The notes under the pieces are model-generated. The model worked only from the letters and a program-made list of their open reading frames with translations, did no database searches and was not told where the DNA came from. This document shows, piece after piece, positions 5,042-9,373 of a stretch of DNA of 9,373 nt. Position 1 is the first letter of the stretch, and every line of letters starts with the position of its first letter. The position numbers were made by a program, and so were the translations under genes. Origin of the DNA: an uncultured Clostridium sp. (GTDB taxonomy: Bacteria; Bacillota; Clostridia; Lachnospirales; Anaerotignaceae); assembly GCA_947246775.1 (NCBI GenBank), contig CAMXTM010000063.1:1-9373 (forward strand). Reading direction: 5' to 3'.

Positions 5042-6652
5042 ATGAAGCAAAATAATATAATGTTGTCTATTTGTATGATTGTAAAAAATGAGCAGAGATG
5101 TCTGGAAAGATGTTTAAAATCTTTAAAACCGTTGAGGGAACAATTAAGTTGTGAAGTGATTGTAACAGATACTGGTTCTACAGATAATTCTGTAGAAATT
5201 GCTAAAAAATATACAGATAAAGTATTGCATTTTGAGTGGTGTAACGATTTTTCCGCAGCAAGAAATTATGGAATAGAGCAAGCGCAAGGCGAATGGGTTA
5301 TGGTTATGGACGCAGATGAGGAATTAGTAGAAGAAGTATCCCATTTGGTTGCGTTTTTTAATAGTGAGGAAAAATACCAATATACAGGAGCATTTTGTAA
5401 AATGAAAAACTGTTTTGATGCAGAAACTTGCAACAGAATAGAAAGTTTAAAAGAGTATAAAGGGAATGCGTCTGACTTTTTGGCGTATAGAATATTTCGC
5501 AGAGATTTAAACCCTAGATATGTGGGCATTATCCATGAATATATGCCCTATAGAGACCCAGTGTATACAATAGATACAACTACATTATATCATGATGGCT
5601 ATGCTTTTGAAGATGAGTCAAAACGAAAACAAAAGAAAATGAGAAATGCCTCCTTGCTGGAAAAGGCAATTAAACAAAATTTACATGATTTGAGAGCAGT
5701 TGTGCATATTTTAGTAGAAGAAGATGTCATCAATAGAGAAGTCTATAAAAATCTGATATTGCTGACAGAAGACCTGATGTATAAAGACTTGAATAATTTG
5801 TTTACACCAAATGCCTTTGTCAAAGTAGCACGCTATTATGATAAAAATGATGACAAACAAAAAGCATTAAAAATTTGTCAAGACTATGTAAAAATATTTA
5901 CAGGAGAAAATAAAAGTAGTAAATATCAAACATATGAAATAGATATCCGTTTTGTGCAAGCAAATGCCTTATTCAGACAAAGACAGTATCGCCCTGCATT
6001 AAAAATGATAGAAAAATATATGGAACTGATGGACAAATATGAAAAAGGGGAAATGGATTTAGAACTTTTAAGAACAGGCTCACTTGGTTTTGCTAGTCAA
6101 AATAATAAAGAGTTTATGCAGTATCTTCAAGTAAGATGTTATATAGAATTAAAGCAAATGAAACAAGCAGGAGAAATCATACAAAAAGTCAATTTAAAAG
6201 AGGCTACACCAAAAGGAATGTATAATTTTTATTGGCTGATTGTAAGACTCAGCAATCAAAAAGAGGCAAATATTTCATTATCATACTACTATAATATACT
6301 TTTAGAACTGATGAAAAGTGAAATACCAAGCCAAGCAAAGTCAGCAAAAGATGCTCATGATATGATACATTCTTATATTGTCAATGCTACTTTAGAGGAA
6401 CGCAATATGCTGTTAGAGCAAATTACTTCTTCTGAAAAAGAAAAAGAAGAATTACTTGCCAAAATAGAGCAGGAAGAAAAAGAAAGAAAACAAAAATTTG
6501 AGAAAATGGTAACAAATATTAAGGCGACAATACGGAGTTTGATGGCAGAAAATACGATGAAGAATAAAGCATTAGATTTAGCAAAAAAATTGCAGACACT
6601 TGTGCCAGAAGATGAAGAAGTAAAAAAATTTGTAAATGAATTAAATAAGTGA
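5042..6652 (+). CDS. Family 2 glycosyltransferase with helical repeat (TPR-like) and coiled-coil C-terminus
   Basis: Predicted to transfer a sugar from a nucleotide sugar to an acceptor in the cytoplasm (536 aa, no signal peptide or membrane segment). The N-terminal GT-A domain is clear: LSICMIVKNE (8-17), VIVTDTGSTDNS (39-50), WCNDFSAARN (66-75), and the metal-binding DAD at 90-92 in MDADEE. RIFRRDLNPRYVGIIHEYM follows around 150-170. The rest is helical with TPR-like character, then a charged coiled coil (SSEKEKEELLAKIEQEEKER) and a final VPEDEEVKKFV helix pair. This layout, GT-A then TPR then helical tail, is shared with peptide S-glycosyltransferases such as SunS and with many clostridial GT2-TPR proteins of unknown acceptor. 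AGGAGG (5030-5035) stands 6 bases before the ATG. It is co-directional with the Nif11-like gene 32 bases downstream, a possible acceptor or partner. Confidence 0.88.
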   Translation: MKQNNIMLSICMIVKNEQRCLERCLKSLKPLREQLSCEVIVTDTGSTDNSVEIAKKYTDKVLHFEWCNDFSAARNYGIEQAQGEWVMVMDADEELVEEVSHLVAFFNSEEKYQYTGAFCKMKNCFDAETCNRIESLKEYKGNASDFLAYRIFRRDLNPRYVGIIHEYMPYRDPVYTIDTTTLYHDGYAFEDESKRKQKKMRNASLLEKAIKQNLHDLRAVVHILVEEDVINREVYKNLILLTEDLMYKDLNNLFTPNAFVKVARYYDKNDDKQKALKICQDYVKIFTGENKSSKYQTYEIDIRFVQANALFRQRQYRPALKMIEKYMELMDKYEKGEMDLELLRTGSLGFASQNNKEFMQYLQVRCYIELKQMKQAGEIIQKVNLKEATPKGMYNFYWLIVRLSNQKEANISLSYYYNILLELMKSEIPSQAKSAKDAHDMIHSYIVNATLEERNMLLEQITSSEKEKEELLAKIEQEEKERKQKFEKMVTNIKATIRSLMAENTMKNKALDLAKKLQTLVPEDEEVKKFVNELNK

Positions 6653-6684
6653 TATGATGATGTTGCGAAAAGGAAGTGATACAA

Positions 6685-6963
6685 GTGAATGAAAAATTAT
6701 TTCAACTATTAGAAAAGGCAAAAGAAGATAAAATATTAAGACAACAACTTTTAGATACAAGAGAGCAAAAAGACCCAGCGCTTGCATTTTGCCAGCTTGC
6801 TACAGAAAATGGTTTTGCCATTACAGTTGGAGAACTATTTGCAGAAGGAGAAGAATATTGTTCTAATCTGTTAAAAAGCTGCAATGGGGGCGCTACATAC
6901 CCAAGAGAGGGCTGGGACGACTGCTACGAAATGTTTTTTGCATCATTAGAAAGAATTAAGTAA
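6685..6963 (+). CDS. Nif11-like small protein with Gly-Gly motif (candidate RiPP precursor)
   Basis: A 92-residue protein with the pattern of the Nif11 family, which serves as leader of many ribosomal peptide precursors: an N-terminal helix NEKLFQLLEKAKED, then RQQLL, then AFCQLATENGFAITVGELF. After it comes NGG (GG at 68-69) and a 23-residue tail with Cys80, Trp77 and aromatic residues (ATYPREGWDDCYEMFF). Cys also occur at 36, 59 and 66. I use GTG at 6685, because AGGAAG (6671-6676) stands 8 bases before it and the product then begins MNEKL as usual for Nif11; the GTG at 6676 overlaps the SD. It follows the glycosyltransferase in an operon and a strong terminator comes next. Whether the GG is a leader cleavage site is inference: the tail looks helical and could simply be part of a small accessory protein. 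Confidence 0.72.
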   Translation: MNEKLFQLLEKAKEDKILRQQLLDTREQKDPALAFCQLATENGFAITVGELFAEGEEYCSNLLKSCNGGATYPREGWDDCYEMFFASLERIK

Positions 6964-6990
6964 AAAAGAATAAAATAAATTCTGTTAAGT

Positions 6991-7028
6991 AAAAAGAAGC
7001 AGTATTTTGATTACTGCTTCTTTTTTTA
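6991..7028. terminator. Bidirectional intrinsic terminator between the Nif11-like gene and the second lipoprotein gene
   Basis: AAAAAGAAGCAGTA (6991-7004) pairs perfectly with TACTGCTTCTTTTT (7012-7025) around a 7-base loop and is followed by more T. The A-run on the other side serves the converging - strand gene. Confidence 0.93.
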
Positions 7029-7030
7029 TG

Positions 7031-7684
7031 TTATTCAGACCATTGAAAAGTATCTACTATATTTTTTGCTATAGCGTCAACTTCTTCTGTATTACCATCG
7101 TATACACTTTCATAAACCATAACGTATTTTTTATCACCAACAATATAATATTGTGTTGCATTTAGAGTTGTGTCATTTTCTGTAATGGAAAAGGTAAAAG
7201 TATATAGTACATAATCGTTTGCAGTAAAACTACCGCTGCCGTTTAATTGTGTATCTTTTGGAAGTTGCATTACAAGTTGGTTAACAATTGCTTGCCGAAA
7301 TGAAATATGGTCATCAGCACTATATTTATTTGTACCCATATTTACAGAAATATTATTTGGTAGTTGTTGGTCTTCTGTTCCATCTGCTACATAAAAGAAC
7401 TTGCCTGATGTAGAATATTTTGTACTCTCTATCCAACCTGTTGGAACGGTATATGTACCGAATGATTTTGTATAAGTTGTGCCATTTTCATCTGTAACAA
7501 CACTTTCTTCTTGTTCTGTGTCATTTTCTGTACTTTCTGTATTATTTTCTTGTTCTGTATCATTTTCTTCTGTTGTATTTTGTTCTACTTCCTCAGCAAC
7601 ATTAGATTGCTGTGGTGTAGTTTGTTGTGTGCAAGATGTCAAACAAAAAACAGACATTAGTAACAATGCGATATATTTTTTCAT
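7031..7684 (-). CDS. Putative lipoprotein with acidic linker and PsbP-like domain
   Basis: A lipid-anchored surface protein of unknown function (217 aa). A type II signal peptide (MKKYIALLLMSVFCLTSC, acylated Cys18) is followed by a disordered Gln/Thr/Asn/Glu-rich linker of about 45 residues in which ENDTEQE occurs twice. The folded part begins near residue 70 with a KSFGTYTVPTGW segment and ends in a helix (VDAIAKNIVDTF). The YxxPxxW opening and overall size resemble the domain of the lipoprotein at 2767-3306, consistent with a shared PsbP/DcrB-like fold; that assignment is inference. GAGGGGG (about 7691-7697) stands 6 bases before the ATG. Two copies of TGATACAATAT lie in the upstream region and may be regulator sites. 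Confidence 0.82.
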   Translation of the reverse strand: MKKYIALLLMSVFCLTSCTQQTTPQQSNVAEEVEQNTTEENDTEQENNTESTENDTEQEESVVTDENGTTYTKSFGTYTVPTGWIESTKYSTSGKFFYVADGTEDQQLPNNISVNMGTNKYSADDHISFRQAIVNQLVMQLPKDTQLNGSGSFTANDYVLYTFTFSITENDTTLNATQYYIVGDKKYVMVYESVYDGNTEEVDAIAKNIVDTFQWSE

Positions 7685-7700
7685 AATATGCCCCCTCTAT

Positions 7701-7745
7701 TGATACAATATATGATTTTATTTTCCATTTCATATGATACAATAT
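7701..7745. promoter_or_regulatory. Direct repeat TGATACAATAT upstream of the second lipoprotein gene
   Basis: TGATACAATAT occurs at 7701-7711 and again at 7735-7745, 34 bp apart. The first copy is part of ATTG-ATA-CAAT, a small palindrome. A related word, TTGATACTATA on the - strand (8469-8479), lies in the leader of gntR. They are candidate operators, possibly for the GntR protein encoded next door; untested. Confidence 0.35.
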
Positions 7746-7770
7746 TGAAAATAAAAAAGCAATCAATAAA

Positions 7771-7806
7771 GAGACATTTTACTTTTTGTATAAAATAAAA
7801 TGTCTC
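7771..7806 (-). terminator. Hairpin downstream of gntR, probable terminator
   Basis: GAGACATTTTA (7771-7781) and TAAAATGTCTC (7796-7806) form a perfect 11-bp stem just after the gntR stop. The U-run on the - strand is short (UUUAUU), so termination may be partial. Confidence 0.65.
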
Positions 7807-7812
7807 AAAATG

Positions 7813-8451
7813 TTATCTTTTAATAAAATGTTTGTCATAGTGTATTGAAAGCCAGCGTAGAACTTCATTGACATTATTTTGCTTGATATTGGAAAGTATC
7901 ATTTGATGTTCTTCTATACTTTTTTGACAGTCTCTTAGTCCTTGCTGGTTATTGTGTAATATCATTAAGTAAAATACATCTTCTATTCTTTCATAAATAG
8001 AAAGAAAATATTTGTTTTGAGAAGCAGATATAATACTTTTGTCAAAAAGAATAGACTGTTGCACTAATTCATGAAAATTGTGCGAGTCTAAAGCATTGTG
8101 TTGTAAGGTAATATGACGTTCCATCTGTTGTACAATTTCTCCTGTTTTGCCTGATTCTACGCAGAGTAGATAGCCTCCACGCAACATAGCACAAATGGTT
8201 TGCGCAATTTCTACAAAACTTTCTTCTGTAAAAGAAATCACTTTAGCACCATTGTTTGGTATTGTTACAATCAGCCCGTCCCTTGCTAAAAGCATGAGTG
8301 CTTCTCTTATAGGAGAATTGCTAACTTGTAGCTCTACTGCTAAAGCATCAATATTGATTTTTTCTCCCAACTGATATTGCTGATGAAGTATTTTATGTTT
8401 AATCACATTATAAACCTGTTCTTTTATTGTAGTTCTGCTGACTGCACCCAT
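7813..8451 (-). CDS. GntR-family transcriptional regulator, FCD (FadR/VanR-like) subgroup
   Basis: A 212-residue DNA-binding regulator. The N-terminal winged helix-turn-helix is plain: I9-H23 first helix, then LGEKINIDALAVELQVSNSPIREAL (28-52), with the recognition helix at about 44-55 and the wing at GLIVTIPNNGAKV (59-71). The remaining 140 residues are helical, as in the FCD ligand domain. The FCD metal site seems altered: the usual D-x-x-x-H pattern reads S133-x-x-x-D137, while H182 (EEHQMIL) and H204 remain. The ligand therefore cannot be guessed; regulators of this group usually bind small organic acids. The ATG has GAGGAG 9 bases upstream. It has its own consensus promoter and lies 141 bases downstream of brnQ on the same strand, with no strong terminator between. 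Confidence 0.9.
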   Translation of the reverse strand: MGAVSRTTIKEQVYNVIKHKILHQQYQLGEKINIDALAVELQVSNSPIREALMLLARDGLIVTIPNNGAKVISFTEESFVEIAQTICAMLRGGYLLCVESGKTGEIVQQMERHITLQHNALDSHNFHELVQQSILFDKSIISASQNKYFLSIYERIEDVFYLMILHNNQQGLRDCQKSIEEHQMILSNIKQNNVNEVLRWLSIHYDKHFIKR

Positions 8452-8493
8452 TTTAAATCGCTCCTCATTATAGTATCAATATATGGTGATTGG

Positions 8494-8522
8494 ATTATAT
8501 ACTATTTTAAAAAAACTGTCAA
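8494..8522 (-). promoter_or_regulatory. Consensus promoter of gntR
   Basis: On the - strand: TTGACA (8517-8522), exact 17-base spacer, TATAAT (8494-8499), a perfect sigma-A type match. An imperfect inverted repeat, TATAGTAT (8469-8476) and ATACTATT (8499-8506), overlaps the start region and the edge of the -10, so control by a bound regulator, perhaps GntR itself, is plausible. Confidence 0.85.
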
Positions 8523-8592
8523 AGAAATTATTCAAAAAATGGGACATTTTGACATTATACACAAAATAATACAGATTTCGTTGTAGTGAATT

Positions 8593-9373
8593 TTAAGAAA
8601 GTCTTTTTTTGCTTGGTATAAATATGCCAATAATACCAGCAATTATAACAGGAACAAGCCAAGCAAAACCAAATTTTGCAAAAGGAAGATATTGTAAAAA
8701 ATCAATTTGAATCATATCTAAAAATCCCATTATAATCGCCATGTATGCAGCACATTTGAATATATTGTCATTTTTAATGTAATTGGTAAAGGTAGAAAGT
8801 ACAATCATAGTCACTACAGTAGGATAGAGCAAATTTAATATTGGTACAGAAAAGTTAACGATTGCTGTTACACCAAAATTAGAAATAATTGTACTAAAGA
8901 TACAAACAACCGCAACAACCCAGCTATATTTTAATTTGTTTTTTGTCATAGAAGAAAAATATTGTGCTGTAGACGAAGTTAAACCGATTGCAGTCGTTAA
9001 GCAAGCTAAAATAACAATAATTGCTAATACAATTTGACCTATTTTACCAAATAATGCCACTGTAATATGCACAAGTAAAGTAGTTTGAGCAATAGAGGCA
9101 TCATAATTTTTGGAAACTGTGCCACCTAAAAAACAAAGACCACCATATACTATCAATAGTGCAATGCCTGCAATAATACCAGAAAATGTTGCTACCTTTA
9201 CACGAGCATTTTTTTCACCATATCCTTTTTGTATGATTGTTGCCATAACAAGGATTGCAACGACAGTACCACCCATAGCGTCAAGTGTTTGATAACCCTG
9301 CATGAGTCCCTCAGCAAAAACAGTATCTATTTTTGGAATAGGAGAAAAATCGCCTAAAGGAGAAAGAAATCCT
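8593..9373 (-). CDS. brnQ: Branched-chain amino acid transporter, LIVCS family (5' partial)
   Basis: The visible 260 codons are the C-terminal part of a BrnQ-type carrier that imports leucine, isoleucine and valine with a cation; full proteins are about 430-450 residues. The frame enters from the right edge and reads SPLGDFSP, then FAEGLMQGYQTLDAMGG, which matches the EGYQTMDALA segment of the family. About six hydrophobic membrane segments follow, including IVLAIIVILACLTTAIGLTSS and FSVPILNLLYPTVVTMIVLS, and it ends with a short basic tail (PSKKRLS). The ATG at 9303 is internal and not the start. The regulator gene gntR lies downstream on the same strand. Family assignment is firm; the exact substrate is inferred. 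Confidence 0.88.
   Translation of the reverse strand, partial: GFLSPLGDFSPIPKIDTVFAEGLMQGYQTLDAMGGTVVAILVMATIIQKGYGEKNARVKVATFSGIIAGIALLIVYGGLCFLGGTVSKNYDASIAQTTLLVHITVALFGKIGQIVLAIIVILACLTTAIGLTSSTAQYFSSMTKNKLKYSWVVAVVCIFSTIISNFGVTAIVNFSVPILNLLYPTVVTMIVLSTFTNYIKNDNIFKCAAYMAIIMGFLDMIQIDFLQYLPFAKFGFAWLVPVIIAGIIGIFIPSKKRLS

Noticed and set aside
7479..7703. + strand 74-codon frame rich in Ser, Cys and Val
   Set aside because: It is the antisense shadow of the repetitive acidic linker of the lipoprotein gene.
8549..8572. + strand TTGACA near 8549 as a promoter
   Set aside because: No -10 box at proper spacing and no + strand gene downstream; the - strand gntR promoter explains the region.

Overview
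The window is AT-rich and has AGGAGG-type Shine-Dalgarno (SD) sites, short lipoprotein genes and Clostridia-type copper and iron genes. It looks like the chromosome of a low-GC Firmicute of class Clostridia, probably Lachnospiraceae-like. This is inferred from gene content and composition; there is no rRNA here to test it.

Left part (1-2030, + strand): the 3' end of a copper-exporting P1B ATPase (CopA). A CopZ-like heavy-metal-binding domain is fused to its C-terminus, and that domain has its own SD and ATG. A copper-sensing CsoR repressor follows, and a bidirectional terminator closes the operon. Together these form a copper sensing, chaperone and export module. Next, on the - strand (2030-2764), is a 5'-truncated remnant of the ferrous iron transporter FeoB, then a small lipoprotein gene (2767-3306).

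Middle (3344-4097): about 750 bp that I read as non-coding. It holds three tandem copies of a small-RNA unit on the - strand (period 300-302 bp). Each has an extended -10 promoter, a 5' hairpin, a CACCUCCUUU-type segment that imitates the 3' end of 16S rRNA (anti-SD), and an intrinsic terminator. Copies 2 and 3 are identical and copy 1 has diverged. Copy 1 lies directly upstream of the lipoprotein gene and could be its attenuating leader. A solitary SUKH-3 type immunity gene follows (4150-4749, - strand) with its own strong promoter.

Right-centre (4894-7028, + strand): a promoter, a leader with competing hairpins, a GT2 glycosyltransferase with a helical (TPR-like) and coiled-coil C-terminus, and a small Nif11-like protein with a Gly-Gly motif and four cysteines, ending in a strong bidirectional terminator. 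This two-gene operon could be a minimal peptide-modification (RiPP or glycocin-like) locus, but no transporter or peptidase is present in the window.

Right end (- strand): a second lipoprotein with an acidic linker, a GntR/FCD regulator with a consensus promoter, and the C-terminal part of a BrnQ branched-chain amino acid transporter that runs off the window. The regulator lies just downstream of brnQ, and a related sequence motif occurs upstream of both gntR and the lipoprotein gene.
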